IMG/VR virus record: IMGVR_UViG_3300036857_000088
Coordinates: 1 to 56,185 of that record
Source: a virus
Strand: one strand, 5' to 3'
Length of the DNA stretch: 56,185 bases
The position numbers and the translations under genes are program-made. Of the stretch, positions 15,665-23,815 are shown piece by piece. Below the pieces are notes generated by a model. The model was not told where the DNA came from and searched no databases. It worked only from the letters and a program-made list of their open reading frames with translations. The number at the start of each line of letters is the position of its first letter. Within the stretch, counting starts at the first letter, position 1.

Positions 15665-16203
15665 TGGCTGACAAACCCGGACGCCCGGGCGGACCCGACG
15701 AGCTGTCCGACGAGGCGCGGAAGGCGCTGTTCAACGCCGCCCGCGTCCCCGGCATGTCGCGCGACGTGGCGGCGATCACCGCGGGCATCCACCCGCGGAC
15801 GCTCTACACGTGGCTCGCCAAGGGCAAGACTGACAGTAAGGCAGCTTCCGTCCAGCAGTACCGCCAATTTCGCCATGATTTCTTGAAGGCGGAAGCGGAG
15901 GCCGAAGCCGCCGCGCTCGCGCTCATCTCGAAGGCCGGTCAACCGCGCACGGTCACCAAGACGAAGCACGGGAAGCGCGACGGCAAAGACTTCGAGGAGA
16001 CGACGATCGAGCGCGAGGAAGGCGATTGGCGCGCGCTCGCGTGGATTCTCGAGCGACGGAAGCCGCACAAGTTCGGCCGCCGTGACCACATGACGCACGC
16101 GGGCGATGACAACCGCCCGGTCAAGTTCGTGCTCGATACCGGCGGCAAGCCGGACCTCACCAAGCCCCGCCGGCGGCCCGACGAACCCGGCGACGACGAA
16201 TAA
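15664..16203 (+). CDS. terS: Terminase small subunit-like DNA-binding protein
   Basis: 179 aa. HTH region SRDVAAITAGIHPRTLYTWLAKG (about 30-52) and the following helical RQFRHDFLKAEAEAEAAALALI are typical of small terminases that recognise pac/cos DNA. An acidic-basic tail ends PRRRPDEPGDDE. The large subunit lies about 0.6 kb downstream, after two small genes. Confidence 0.75.
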   Translation: MADKPGRPGGPDELSDEARKALFNAARVPGMSRDVAAITAGIHPRTLYTWLAKGKTDSKAASVQQYRQFRHDFLKAEAEAEAAALALISKAGQPRTVTKTKHGKRDGKDFEETTIEREEGDWRALAWILERRKPHKFGRRDHMTHAGDDNRPVKFVLDTGGKPDLTKPRRRPDEPGDDE

Positions 16204-16221
16204 CCTCCACCGAGACGCACC

Positions 16222-16473
16222 GTGGGAAAGCTCCGAGTCCTCAAGACCAACCGCCGCGCTGGCGAAGCCCGCACGCCCGCGCCGAACGTCGCCAAGCCCG
16301 CCGACGTGGTGGCGGCGATCTTCACTCGCAAATGGGAAGCGACCGAGAAGCCGCGCGCCGACGAGACGCAGCACGACTATTACATCCGAGGGCTCGGCTG
16401 GCTCGGCACCGTCGAAGGTGCCAAGGCGCTCGAGGATTCGATCCGCGAGGCGCTCACGCTGTTGAACGCGTAG
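16222..16473 (+). CDS. Small hypothetical protein
   Basis: 83 aa, GTG start after CCACCGAGACGCACC, the start-proximal motif common in this genome. Helical C-terminus. Unknown; lies between the terminase subunits. Confidence 0.55.
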   Translation: MGKLRVLKTNRRAGEARTPAPNVAKPADVVAAIFTRKWEATEKPRADETQHDYYIRGLGWLGTVEGAKALEDSIREALTLLNA

Positions 16474-16477
16474 CGCC

Positions 16478-16783
16478 ATGCCGACCTTCAACGAGCTACC
16501 CGACCTCCTGCTCGCCATCTACTGCTTCGACGACACCGTGTGGCCGTGCGATCCGGCCGACGAGAAGCTCGTGCGCGGGATCATGCGCGAGCACTTCGCT
16601 ACGCAGGAGGACATGCTCATTGACGTGACGCTCATCGACGGCTCCGAGATGACGCTGCGCGCGTCGAACATCGCCGAGTGGCGCCTGTCGACCAGCGAAC
16701 ACCGACGACGCTCGCACCGGCTCGAGGAGGAGATGGACGCCGAGGGCAAGGGCGACGGGTGGCGCGAGCGCGAGGACGACTAG
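16478..16783 (+). CDS. Small hypothetical protein
   Basis: 101 aa; acidic, with a charged helical C-terminus (HRRRSHRLEEEMDAEG). Unknown; co-transcribed with terminase. Confidence 0.55.
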   Translation: MPTFNELPDLLLAIYCFDDTVWPCDPADEKLVRGIMREHFATQEDMLIDVTLIDGSEMTLRASNIAEWRLSTSEHRRRSHRLEEEMDAEGKGDGWREREDD

Positions 16784-16786
16784 CGC

Positions 16787-18070
16787 GTGGCGTCGCTGTT
16801 GACGAAGGACGAACGGCGATGGCGCCGGAAGGCTCGGCTCATCACGTACGAGCGCCCGTGGGTGTACGAGAAGCAGGCGGCGTTCCTGTTCACGCCCGCC
16901 ATCTACTCCGTCGTCGAGGCCACGACCAAGTCGGGCAAGACCACCGGCTGCTGCATCTGGCTCAACGAGAAGGCCGCGCTCGAGGGGTTCGTCGGGTGGA
17001 ACGGCTGGTGGGTCGCCCCGATCCGCGCGCAAGCGAAGATCGCGTACGACCGTTTCAAAATGTGGATGGCGAAGTTCGGCGACCTGTTCCGGTTCAACGA
17101 CACGGAGCTGTCGGTGCTCTACCCGAACGGCGCCAAGCTCTGGTTCAAATCCGCCGACCACCCGGACGGGTTGTACGGCGACGACGTGTACGCCGCGGTG
17201 TTCGACGAGGCGACGCGCGCCAAGGAAGCGGCGTGGCACGCGCTGTACTCGACGCTCACGTTCACCGAGGGCCAAGTCCGCATCATCGGCAACGTGCGCG
17301 GCTCGAAGAATTGGGCCTTCAAGCTCGCCCGGCGCGCCGAGGGCGGCGAGGCCGATATGTACCACGCGCGGCTCACCGCGTGGGACGCCGTCGAGGCGGG
17401 CATCCTCAAGCGCGAAGTGGTCGATCGCGCCCAGCGCATGCTCCCCGAGGTCGTGTTCAACGAGCTGTATCTCGCCATCCCGAGCGAGGACGGATCGAAC
17501 CCGTTCGGCGTCGGCGCCATCCGCAAGTGCATGATGGAGAAGCTCGCCCCCGGGCCGACCGTGGCGCACGGCGTCGACCTCGCCAAGTCGTTCGATTGGG
17601 CCACGGACATCGGCCTCAATCGCGAGAAGCGCATGTCGTTCTACGATCGGTGGCAGGGGCCGTGGGAGACGACCACGTCCCGCGTCATGCGGAACGTCGG
17701 CACCGCGCTCGCGACGGTCGACGCGTCCGGCGTCGGTGACCCGATCGTCGAACGCCTCGCGTCGGGCCGCTCGAACTACACCGGGTTCAAGATCACCGGC
17801 GCCTCACGCCAACCGCTGCTCGAAGGGCTCGCCGTCGCAATCAGCGAGCGCGCGCGCGACAACGACCCGTGGTTGTGGGCCGGCGACAACGACGTGCTCA
17901 AGTCGGAGCTGGAGTCGTTCGAGTACGTGGTCACGCCCGGCGGCGCCGTCCGCTACGAGGTGCCCGAGGGCATGCACGACGACACCGTGTTCGGCCTCGC
18001 GCTCGCGCTCGAGCAGTTCCGCACGCTCGGCCGACTGCCGACGCGCGGCGCTCGAGCCGTCACGTTCTAA
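16787..18070 (+). CDS. terL: Terminase large subunit
   Basis: 427 aa, GTG start. The ATPase has an atypical Walker A EATTKSGKTTG (44-54) and Walker B VYAAVFDEA (134-142, D140 E141). The RNase H-like nuclease has D264 in HGVDLAKS, D312 in TVDASG and D398/D399 in MHDDTVF. It translocates and cuts DNA during packaging. The stop codon lies in an inverted repeat shared with the convergent gene. Confidence 0.9.
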   Translation: MASLLTKDERRWRRKARLITYERPWVYEKQAAFLFTPAIYSVVEATTKSGKTTGCCIWLNEKAALEGFVGWNGWWVAPIRAQAKIAYDRFKMWMAKFGDLFRFNDTELSVLYPNGAKLWFKSADHPDGLYGDDVYAAVFDEATRAKEAAWHALYSTLTFTEGQVRIIGNVRGSKNWAFKLARRAEGGEADMYHARLTAWDAVEAGILKREVVDRAQRMLPEVVFNELYLAIPSEDGSNPFGVGAIRKCMMEKLAPGPTVAHGVDLAKSFDWATDIGLNREKRMSFYDRWQGPWETTTSRVMRNVGTALATVDASGVGDPIVERLASGRSNYTGFKITGASRQPLLEGLAVAISERARDNDPWLWAGDNDVLKSELESFEYVVTPGGAVRYEVPEGMHDDTVFGLALALEQFRTLGRLPTRGARAVTF

Positions 18071-18101
18071 GTGGGAAGAAACGCCGACGGCGTTCCCACT
18101 T
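18069..18101 (+). terminator. Bidirectional terminator between convergent genes
   Basis: AAGTGGGAA (18069-18077) pairs with TTCCCACTT (18093-18101), with an inner CGCCG/CGGCG stem. It overlaps the stop codons of both flanking genes. The U-tract is weak on both strands. Confidence 0.6.
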
Positions 18102-18273
18102 ACTCGGTGGGGACGCTCGTCGGGAGGGGCTTGCCCGCACCGAGGTGCGGGTGCTTCTGGCACGGGTTCGGGCCACGGGCGGTCACGACACGCCAGAGGC
18201 ATCGGGGGTCCGCGCAGTAGCACTCGGGGTGCTCCTCTTTGTGGGCGCGAACCTTGGCGGCGACGTTTGACAT
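18100..18273 (-). CDS. Small Cys-containing protein
   Basis: 57 aa, read on the minus strand: starts MSNVAAKVRA, has CYC at 18-20 and Cys at 25 and 38 with nearby His residues, so a zinc site is likely. Ends PTSVPTE. Its family B promoter (-10 at 18280-18285) places the transcript start near the ATG, so the mRNA would be leaderless. Unknown function; moron-like. Confidence 0.6.
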   Translation of the reverse strand: MSNVAAKVRAHKEEHPECYCADPRCLWRVVTARGPNPCQKHPHLGAGKPLPTSVPTE

Positions 18274-18279
18274 GCAATC

Positions 18280-18307
18280 AATTTATTGCGTCGGCCGGAA
18301 AGCACAA
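18280..18307 (-). promoter_or_regulatory. Family B promoter on the minus strand
   Basis: On the minus strand: TTGTGC (18307-18302), 16 nt containing the dyad TTCCGGCCGACGCAA (18300-18286), then TAAATT (18285-18280). Same architecture as the plus-strand copies. It points into the 57-aa gene. Confidence 0.7.
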
Positions 18308-18364
18308 TCTAGCAACGGCGCGTTTACCGTCGCTGTGAACGTCGGTCACCCGTCGGTTCGCTAG

Positions 18365-18392
18365 TTGTTCTTTCCGTACAGTGCAATAGATT
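18365..18392 (+). promoter_or_regulatory. Family B promoter with operator dyad
   Basis: TTGTTC (18365-18370), TTCCGTACAGTGCAA (18372-18386), TAGATT (18387-18392). Divergent from the minus-strand copy about 60 bp away. Confidence 0.7.
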
Positions 18393-18407
18393 GATACACA
18401 CGTGATA

Positions 18408-18423
18408 TGTGCCACGTGGCACA
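18408..18423 (+). promoter_or_regulatory. 16-bp perfect palindrome next to leader hairpin
   Basis: TGTGCCACGTGGCACA. An identical copy lies at 41889, in both cases preceded by GATA and directly abutting a CCGAGAA hairpin. It could be a DNA operator or an RNA stem-loop. Confidence 0.65.
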
Positions 18424-18440
18424 ATGGGCCGAGAACCCAT
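18424..18440 (+). promoter_or_regulatory. CCGAGAA-loop RNA hairpin H1
   Basis: Stem ATGGG/CCCAT around the loop CCGAGAA; ends 23 nt before the TTG start at 18464. One of eight copies with invariant loop and changed stem. Confidence 0.75.
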
Positions 18441-18463
18441 CTTCACCCGCACCAAGACACCAC

Positions 18464-19114
18464 TTGCTCAAGAATGGACCCAACCCCGGCCAGCGCCGCG
18501 ACACGCAGCGTTCCAAAGTGTACGCCGCCGGCCGCGCGATCGAGCTGCCGTACAAGCACGGCGTCTGCCCCGATCCGAAGCTCCGCGACATCGAGCAGTG
18601 CCAAGCGTTCGTCACGAAGCTCCAGCAGTCGGCGTGGTATCGCCGCACGTTCCCGCAGCACCGTCGCCCCGTCACCGTCAAGCACGGCGGCGGTTGTTCG
18701 TCCGCTCGTGCGTGCGGCTCTGGCATGATCGAGTTGCCCGCGTGGTCCCGCCAGAAGGCGGTGATCCTCCACGAGCTGGCGCACTGCATCCTCACGGCGA
18801 AGCACGACCGACGCGCCGCCGACCACGGCTGGGAGTTCTGCGCGATCCACCTCCAGCTCGTCCAGCACGTCATGGGGCTCGAGGCGGCCGCGAAGCTCAA
18901 GGCCGCGTTCAAGTCGCACGGCGTGCGCTTCCGCCCGAAGCGGGTCGTGATCCTCACGCCCGAGCAACGCGCCGCCGCTGCCGAACGGTTCGCCGCATAC
19001 CGCGCCGCGAAAGCCGCGGCGATCAACCCACCCGCGCCGATGCCGGCGCCGGTGGGCACCGCCACCCCCGACCGGAGATTCGACATCGCGCTCGCCCGCG
19101 CCGATTCGTGCTAG
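18464..19114 (+). CDS. Zinc metalloprotease-like protein
   Basis: 216 aa from TTG. HELAH (103-107) followed by H121 in ADHGWEFC is a zincin metal site; CPDP, GGGC and ARAC lie upstream. An in-frame ATG at 18407 exists but would translate through the palindrome and the leader hairpin. The TTG lies after AGACACCAC, the same context as the ATG at 19197, with the standard spacing from the hairpin, so I choose TTG. Ala/Pro-rich C-terminus. Family B control suggests expression from the prophage or early; substrate unknown. Confidence 0.7.
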   Translation: MLKNGPNPGQRRDTQRSKVYAAGRAIELPYKHGVCPDPKLRDIEQCQAFVTKLQQSAWYRRTFPQHRRPVTVKHGGGCSSARACGSGMIELPAWSRQKAVILHELAHCILTAKHDRRAADHGWEFCAIHLQLVQHVMGLEAAAKLKAAFKSHGVRFRPKRVVILTPEQRAAAAERFAAYRAAKAAAINPPAPMPAPVGTATPDRRFDIALARADSC

Positions 19115-19143
19115 TTGTGCCGTTCCGTCTGACGCAATAGATT
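19115..19143 (+). promoter_or_regulatory. Family B promoter with operator dyad
   Basis: TTGTGC (19115-19120), TTCCGTCTGACGCAA (19123-19137, the consensus dyad), TAGATT (19138-19143). Confidence 0.75.
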
Positions 19144-19156
19144 GATTGACGTTCAC

Positions 19157-19173
19157 ACGGCCCGAGAAGCCGT
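19157..19173 (+). promoter_or_regulatory. CCGAGAA-loop RNA hairpin H2
   Basis: Stem ACGGC/GCCGT around CCGAGAA; ends 23 nt before the ATG at 19197. Confidence 0.75.
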
Positions 19174-19196
19174 TCACCATTCACCCGAGACACCAC

Positions 19197-19430
19197 ATGA
19201 TTCTGGATTGCTGCACCTTCAAGTACGGCGTGAACAACGAGCCGTACGACCACAGGAGCGAGTCGATCGTCGCCGCCCACGTGGTCAACTTCCGCCCGTG
19301 CTTGGGCGCGACCGAGGTCTACCTGTCCACCGGCCTCGTTCGGTACGTCACCGTCACCGCCGACCAGTTTGGCGGGTTCCTCGTGGACGCGCTCAAGGGC
19401 GAGCGCCAGCGCGTCGAGGTGGACCCATGA
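19197..19430 (+). CDS. Small hypothetical protein
   Basis: 77 aa starting MILDCCTFKYG. The start at 19197 follows CCCGAGACACCAC and fits the hairpin spacing. First gene of a six-gene B-promoter operon ending at 20867. Unknown. Confidence 0.6.
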   Translation: MILDCCTFKYGVNNEPYDHRSESIVAAHVVNFRPCLGATEVYLSTGLVRYVTVTADQFGGFLVDALKGERQRVEVDP

Positions 19431-19810
19431 GCGCCTTCACCATCGGCCAGCGCGTCGAGTGGCAGAACGCGACGCTCGGCTGGGTGCCCGCCACCGTGCT
19501 CGACATCGGCATCCGCGTCAAGATTCAGCCGGATCACCGCCCGTCGCCGTGTTGGGTGGGCGTCGATCACCTTCGCCCGCGCCTCATCGCTCGCGGCGAT
19601 TTGCCCGAGATGACCGAGGCGCGGCGCACCATCTTCCGCAACTGCGCCGACGCGCTCGACGAGGGCCGCCGCGCCGACATCTGGTACGACGCGCACGACT
19701 ACGGCGACACCGCCAAGGCCGAGCAGATCGAGGACACGCAGAACGCGATGGAGCAGGCCGCCGCGCTCCTCCGCTCGTTCTCGGACCCGATCACACCGGA
19801 GGGCCGCTGA
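19427..19810 (+). CDS. Hypothetical protein
   Basis: 127 aa; ATGA overlap. The N-terminal half is SH3-like in pattern (IGQRVEWQNATLGWVPATVLDIG). The C-terminal half is helical and acidic. Unknown. Confidence 0.55.
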   Translation: MSAFTIGQRVEWQNATLGWVPATVLDIGIRVKIQPDHRPSPCWVGVDHLRPRLIARGDLPEMTEARRTIFRNCADALDEGRRADIWYDAHDYGDTAKAEQIEDTQNAMEQAAALLRSFSDPITPEGR

Positions 19811-19812
19811 CC

Positions 19813-20025
19813 ATGCCCAAGTTCACCGTGTGGGTCGGCAAAGAGGTCGCCTTCAACGCCGAGGTCGAAGTCGAGGCGGCGTCCGCCGAGGAGGCCGAGG
19901 ACATCGCGCTCGAGATGGACATTCCCGCGGAGAAGTGGGAGGAGGGCGATTGGGAATCCGCGCGCCACGTGCAGGACGTGCTCGAGCCCGAGGGCTACGA
20001 GGAGGAGGGCGACGACGATGCGTGA
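19813..20025 (+). CDS. Small very acidic protein
   Basis: 70 aa. VTVWVGKEV-like strands, then a run of Glu/Asp (EVEVEAASAEEAEDIALEMD ... EEEGDDDA). The sequence pattern and acidity suggest a DNA mimic or a partner-binding protein, which is inference. Overlaps the next gene by 8 nt. Confidence 0.55.
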   Translation: MPKFTVWVGKEVAFNAEVEVEAASAEEAEDIALEMDIPAEKWEEGDWESARHVQDVLEPEGYEEEGDDDA

Positions 20026-20512
20026 CTATACCGTGACGGTCACCATCGAGATGACCGCCGAGAACGACGACGAGCTGGCGCACGCCGTGACGCGCGCGCT
20101 CCGCTCCGTCGACGATGCCGAAGGTGTGGGCGATGTCACGTGGGAGTTCGAGGACCACGGCTCGACCGCGTGGCGTTTCGCTGTTGGCGATCGGGTTCGC
20201 CTGACTGCCGACGACGTGACGGCGCCGATCTACGACCACACCGACCCCGAAGTGCTCACGCAGCTCGCCACCGAGGGCGCCGTGCCACGTGGCGCCGTGG
20301 GTGAGGTCATTCAAATCGTCGGCGACGACCAAGAGGCGCACGACTCCGAGATGATTTGCGACATGCGCTGGACCGACGACGGCAAGCCGCGCAGCGCCAT
20401 CATTTACTTGGGCGGCGATAGCTGCTTGGAAGCGGCGTGTCCCGCTGGCGACGCGTGCCCCGGCAACTGCCAACCCGAGCATATGTGCCCGGGGAGCACC
20501 GGGCGATGCTGA
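20018..20512 (+). CDS. Hypothetical protein with Cys-rich C-terminus
   Basis: 164 aa. The N-terminus (YTVTVTIEMTAENDDELAHAV) resembles the preceding acidic protein in strand-helix layout. FAVGDRVRLT and GAVGEVIQI suggest an SH3-like barrel. Five Cys lie in the last 30 residues. Unknown. Confidence 0.5.
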   Translation: MRDYTVTVTIEMTAENDDELAHAVTRALRSVDDAEGVGDVTWEFEDHGSTAWRFAVGDRVRLTADDVTAPIYDHTDPEVLTQLATEGAVPRGAVGEVIQIVGDDQEAHDSEMICDMRWTDDGKPRSAIIYLGGDSCLEAACPAGDACPGNCQPEHMCPGSTGRC

Positions 20513-20700
20513 CACGCAAGCCGCGAAAGGGCGATCGGCTTCGCTGGCCCGGCGGGCCGATCTACACCGTGGTCAAGACGCCCGAGGATCACGCGTGGAT
20601 TTGCTGGATACAGCGCGACGGCATGGACCCGACGTGTTTCATCTGGCGCTTCAACGAGGGGTTCAACACCGTCGCCGAAATCGTCGAGGAGGCCGCGTGA
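20506..20700 (+). CDS. Small hypothetical protein
   Basis: 64 aa; start inside the end of the previous gene. Begins MLTRKPRKGDRLRWPGGPIYTVV, an SH3-like pattern. Unknown. Confidence 0.5.
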   Translation: MLTRKPRKGDRLRWPGGPIYTVVKTPEDHAWICWIQRDGMDPTCFIWRFNEGFNTVAEIVEEAA

Positions 20701-20867
20701 GCGACAAGCGCGTATACGTGTGCGGCGGCACGCCGACGCCCGAGGCGCGCGCCGAGTTGGAAGCGTTCGGCGTCCATCTGCTCGACCATCGCGACGCGCC
20801 CGTCGCCACGTGTCGCTTCTGCCGCGAGCGCGAGGCCAAGACCAAAGCCAAGACCAAGGCGCCGTAA
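20697..20867 (+). CDS. Small protein with CxxC and Lys-rich tail
   Basis: 56 aa, GTGA overlap. CRFC near the C-terminus is followed by an alternating K-T-K-A run. Last gene of the moron-like block. Confidence 0.5.
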   Translation: MSDKRVYVCGGTPTPEARAELEAFGVHLLDHRDAPVATCRFCREREAKTKAKTKAP

Positions 20868-20891
20868 CGCGCAACAAATTGCTAGAAAATC

Positions 20892-20923
20892 AAAGGTCAG
20901 TGGCCCCGAGCTGCTGACCTTTT
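20892..20923 (+). terminator. Intrinsic terminator overlapping promoter A5
   Basis: AAAGGTCAG (20892-20900) pairs with CTGACCTTT (20914-20922), ending in TTTT. Closes the moron operon. The right arm contains the CTGCTGAC of the next promoter. Confidence 0.75.
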
Positions 20924-20942
20924 GACGTTTTGGCGCGACATT
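20911..20942 (+). promoter_or_regulatory. Family A promoter A5 (weak -10)
   Basis: CTGCTGAC (20911-20918), 18 nt, GACATT (20937-20942). The expected transcript start falls at or near the portal ATG (20948), so the message would be leaderless. The -10 is poor and the -35 lies in a terminator arm, so confidence is limited. Confidence 0.45.
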
Positions 20943-20947
20943 TCGCC

Positions 20948-22828
20948 ATGACTGCTCCGCAAACGATCACGAACCCCGGCGGCGCGCCCATCGGCCCCGT
21001 GCAGGGCGGCACGCTTCTCAGCGGCCGCGAGAATTACAAAGCCGTCAACGCCCGCAAGCAGTCGTGGCTCGAGTACGTCCACCCGTTCTACCACGACAAC
21101 GTCGACCGCTGGGCGTACGCGCGCGACTATTACACCGGCAACGTCGTCGACCCCTCGCGCGTCGCGCAATACTTGATCCGCCGCGCCGCTGGCGAGACGG
21201 ACCCCGCGTACGACGAGCGATGCAAGCTCGCCGACTACACCAACCACTTCGCGCAAGTCGTCGAATCGCTCGCCGGCCGACTGTTCGCGGTCGAGGGCGA
21301 CGCCAACCGGCGATTTATGAACGACGCCGGCATTGGCTTGGGCGATCCCACGGACCCGGCCACGGCGATCGGTCGCTTGTGGCGCCGCGCGTCGCCCGAG
21401 GGCGAGGGCTACCTCACCGTGTGGAAGCAGCTCGCCATCGAGCTGTGCGTCTCGCCGATGGCGTGGTGTATGGTCGACGTGGTGAACGGCCAGCCGCTCA
21501 TCCGCGTGTTCCCGCCGAGCATGGTCACGAACTGGATCGAACTGCCGACCGGCCCCGAGATTGTGATGATTGAGGCGGTCGACGATCGCCCGTCGCTCTC
21601 CGCGCCGCCGGTGTTCGGGCTCCAGTATATCCACATGCAGCCGAGCGGGTGGCAGCGGTACACGATCGACGTGCAGGGGCGCGAGAACAAGGTAGAAGGC
21701 CCGAGCGGCGCCGGCACGTGGCGCTACACCGCGCCGGACGGACGCCCGTCGCTCCCGATCTTCCGCGTCCAGCTTCCGATGCGCCGCAACGTCGGCTACC
21801 TGCTCGCGCGCAAGGCGGCGTCGATCTTCAACCTCGAGTCGTCGCGCGACAACCTGCTCCGCGTCGCGAACCATCCGCGGCTCGTCATCGCGGCGGACGA
21901 CGACCACTTCGACACGATCACCGACGAGCTGTCGCAGGGCGGCAACGCCATGCAGGAAGTCGTGGGCATCACGTCGAACGGCCATCGCTACATCGTGCCG
22001 TCGAGCGACCCGGCGAAGATCGCCACCGATGTCATCCTCGAGAAGATCAAGGATTTCCACAACACGGCGCACCGGGAGTACGACGACGCCGCGCCCGCGG
22101 TCCGCACGGCGACGCAGGTTCGCCAAGACGTGCAGTCCGGCGAGGGCGCGTTCCTCCAGCTCCTCAAGGCGGGGCTCGACGACGCCGAGAACAACGCGCT
22201 GTGGCGCATCGAGCAAGCTCTCAAGCCGAACGACAAGAAGTATTGGTACGTGTCGAACGTCGAGCGATCGGACAACTTCATGCCGAACGATCCCGACGCG
22301 GTGCTCGAGAAGTCCGTGTCGCTCGTGTTCGGCGCTGGCAAGCCGGTCCCGGTCGGCCGCACCGCGAAGCTCGCGCTCGTGAAGGAAGTCGCGACGCAAC
22401 GCTCGCTCGAGTACGACGAGGATCAAGCCGAGGCGGCCATCGCGGTGTCGGAAATCGAAATGGCGATCGCCAACGCGACCACCAACGGCATCGTCGTGCC
22501 GGACGTGGTCAAGGTGGCGCTGTTCCTCTGCGTGCTCGCGGCGTCCGGGTTGATCGACGCCGAGGTGGCGATGGACACGCTCGAAGGCATCTCGGACACG
22601 CTCATGCAGCTCGTGCAGACGACGCCGATCCTCGCCGGGGCCAAGCCGGTCGCGGACGAGGAGGACGAAGGCATGGCGAGTGGCGCGCCGTCGGACGGTG
22701 GCGGCGACGACACGGGTGTGGCGATCGGCTCGGGCGGCGTGGCCGGCAACGGCATCACGCCCGACCAAAGCGTCATCGGTGCGACGGCCCCGCCGCTCGC
22801 ACTCGGTGGTGCGACGCAAATACCGTAG
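20948..22828 (+). CDS. Portal protein
   Basis: 626 aa. The N-terminal YVHPFYHDNVDRWAYARDYYTG and the ADYTNHFAQVVESLAGRLF segment match portal proteins of the DUF4055 type. The long central helical part (VRTATQVRQDVQSGEGAFLQLLKAGLDDAENN) and a disordered Gly-rich tail are usual for portals. It forms the dodecameric DNA channel at the head vertex. The ATG at 20948 is preferred over one at 20930. Terminase lies upstream, separated by the moron block. Confidence 0.8.
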   Translation: MTAPQTITNPGGAPIGPVQGGTLLSGRENYKAVNARKQSWLEYVHPFYHDNVDRWAYARDYYTGNVVDPSRVAQYLIRRAAGETDPAYDERCKLADYTNHFAQVVESLAGRLFAVEGDANRRFMNDAGIGLGDPTDPATAIGRLWRRASPEGEGYLTVWKQLAIELCVSPMAWCMVDVVNGQPLIRVFPPSMVTNWIELPTGPEIVMIEAVDDRPSLSAPPVFGLQYIHMQPSGWQRYTIDVQGRENKVEGPSGAGTWRYTAPDGRPSLPIFRVQLPMRRNVGYLLARKAASIFNLESSRDNLLRVANHPRLVIAADDDHFDTITDELSQGGNAMQEVVGITSNGHRYIVPSSDPAKIATDVILEKIKDFHNTAHREYDDAAPAVRTATQVRQDVQSGEGAFLQLLKAGLDDAENNALWRIEQALKPNDKKYWYVSNVERSDNFMPNDPDAVLEKSVSLVFGAGKPVPVGRTAKLALVKEVATQRSLEYDEDQAEAAIAVSEIEMAIANATTNGIVVPDVVKVALFLCVLAASGLIDAEVAMDTLEGISDTLMQLVQTTPILAGAKPVADEEDEGMASGAPSDGGGDDTGVAIGSGGVAGNGITPDQSVIGATAPPLALGGATQIP

Positions 22829-22850
22829 TTCCCACGCTGTCAACTAGGAC

Positions 22851-22878
22851 CGCCGGCTCGAGCCCTCTTGAGCCGGCG
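22851..22878 (+). terminator. Hairpin after portal gene
   Basis: CGCCGGCTC (22851-22859) pairs with GAGCCGGCG (22870-22878), followed by CGTTCGTTT. The T-tract is weak. Confidence 0.55.
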
Positions 22879-22885
22879 CGTTCGT

Positions 22886-22900
22886 TTCCGTACAATGCAA
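22886..22900 (+). promoter_or_regulatory. Operator dyad (family B variant)
   Basis: TTCCGTACAATGCAA, close to the copy at 18372. It is followed by GATATG rather than a good -10, and the lipoprotein start overlaps it, so it may be a repressor site without its own strong promoter. Confidence 0.5.
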
Positions 22901-22903
22901 GAT

Positions 22904-23353
22904 ATGCGATCACTTTCACTCTTTTCCGTCCTCGCGCTCGCCGCGGTCGCGTGCGTACCGGCTGGCGTCCCACCGACCAACCCGGGCGGCCCCGAGCTGT
23001 CAGCTCTCAGTGTCGCGGTGCCAGCTCCGCCGGCGGCCGCGCTCGAGCGAGTCAAGGCGGCGTTCGTCACCGAGGGACTCCCGATCGCCGACGCCTCTAG
23101 CGGCGGCACGGTGACCTCAGCGCCCGTCCAGCTCACGCACGTCGCCGGCATCGGCACTCTCACGGTGCTGTACCGGGCGACCGTGCTCTCACAGGGCAAA
23201 GACTCGGCGCGCGTCGTGCTCTCGGGCGAGACGCGATCGGACGTAAGCGGGTCGACGCCCAACGTCCGACCGCTCACGAGCCACCAGCAGTCGACGACAG
23301 AAGGCCACGGCTGGGCCAAGCTCGAGCGCATCGCCGCCGACCTCAAGCCGTAG
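22904..23353 (+). CDS. Phage lipoprotein
   Basis: 149 aa from ATG 22904 (22895 also possible). Signal MRSLSLFSVLALAAVAC with lipobox LAAVAC. The mature part is Pro/Ser/Thr-rich with a central fold (LERVKAAFVTEGLPIADA). Lipoproteins expressed by temperate phages often block superinfection or remodel the surface; that role is inference. Confidence 0.65.
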   Translation: MRSLSLFSVLALAAVACVPAGVPPTNPGGPELSALSVAVPAPPAAALERVKAAFVTEGLPIADASSGGTVTSAPVQLTHVAGIGTLTVLYRATVLSQGKDSARVVLSGETRSDVSGSTPNVRPLTSHQQSTTEGHGWAKLERIAADLKP

Positions 23354-23393
23354 CGTTCCTCCCCGCGCAAAGAGTTGCGGTTCTTGCAACTCG

Positions 23394-23425
23394 TTGCTGA
23401 CATGGCGACCCGGCGATTTTATACT
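23394..23425 (+). promoter_or_regulatory. Family A promoter A6
   Basis: TTGCTGAC (23394-23401), 18 nt, TATACT (23420-23425), the best -10 of the family. The leader to 23518 has a CTCGGA/TCCGAG stem but no T-tract. Confidence 0.7.
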
Positions 23426-23517
23426 CGGGCTCCCGCTCGGAGCGTGGGGTCACACGCGATCCTGGTTCCGAGTGGCGCCTGCCGCGACACCTCGCCGTTG
23501 ACAGGGGAACTACGCAC

Positions 23518-23772
23518 ATGGAACTCACCGACTACCGAGCCTACCTACGGCGCGCCGAGGACGCGCGCACCGTCACCGAGCTGCGTCGCATCGCCGACGA
23601 CGCCAAAGCCGCGTACCCGGACGACCCGGACGCCGAGCTGATTGACCAGACGTGTTTCACGTACGCCGCTGCGCTCATCGAGCGCCAAGCCGAACGGAAC
23701 GCCGCTCGTGCGAGCGCGAGTACGTTCGCCATCGACCTCACCGACCAGTTTCCTCGACTCCGCCTCGTGTAG
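23518..23772 (+). CDS. Small hypothetical helical protein
   Basis: 84 aa: helical, MELTDYRAYLRRAEDARTV, acidic middle. The ATG follows GGGGAACTACGCAC. Unknown; monocistronic between promoter A6 and the repeat array. Confidence 0.55.
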   Translation: MELTDYRAYLRRAEDARTVTELRRIADDAKAAYPDDPDAELIDQTCFTYAAALIERQAERNAARASASTFAIDLTDQFPRLRLV

Positions 23773-23815
23773 TAGTAGGAGTTGTTGTAATGGTGACGGT
23801 GACGGTGAAGGGCAT

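Noticed and set aside
20282-20295. GTGCCACGTGGCGC resembling the 16-bp palindrome
   Set aside because: Partial match within a coding region and without an adjacent hairpin.
20897-22843. 648-codon open frame on the minus strand
   Set aside because: It is antisense to the portal gene, Arg/His/Val-rich in the way of shadow frames of high-GC DNA, and has no ribosome site or promoter.
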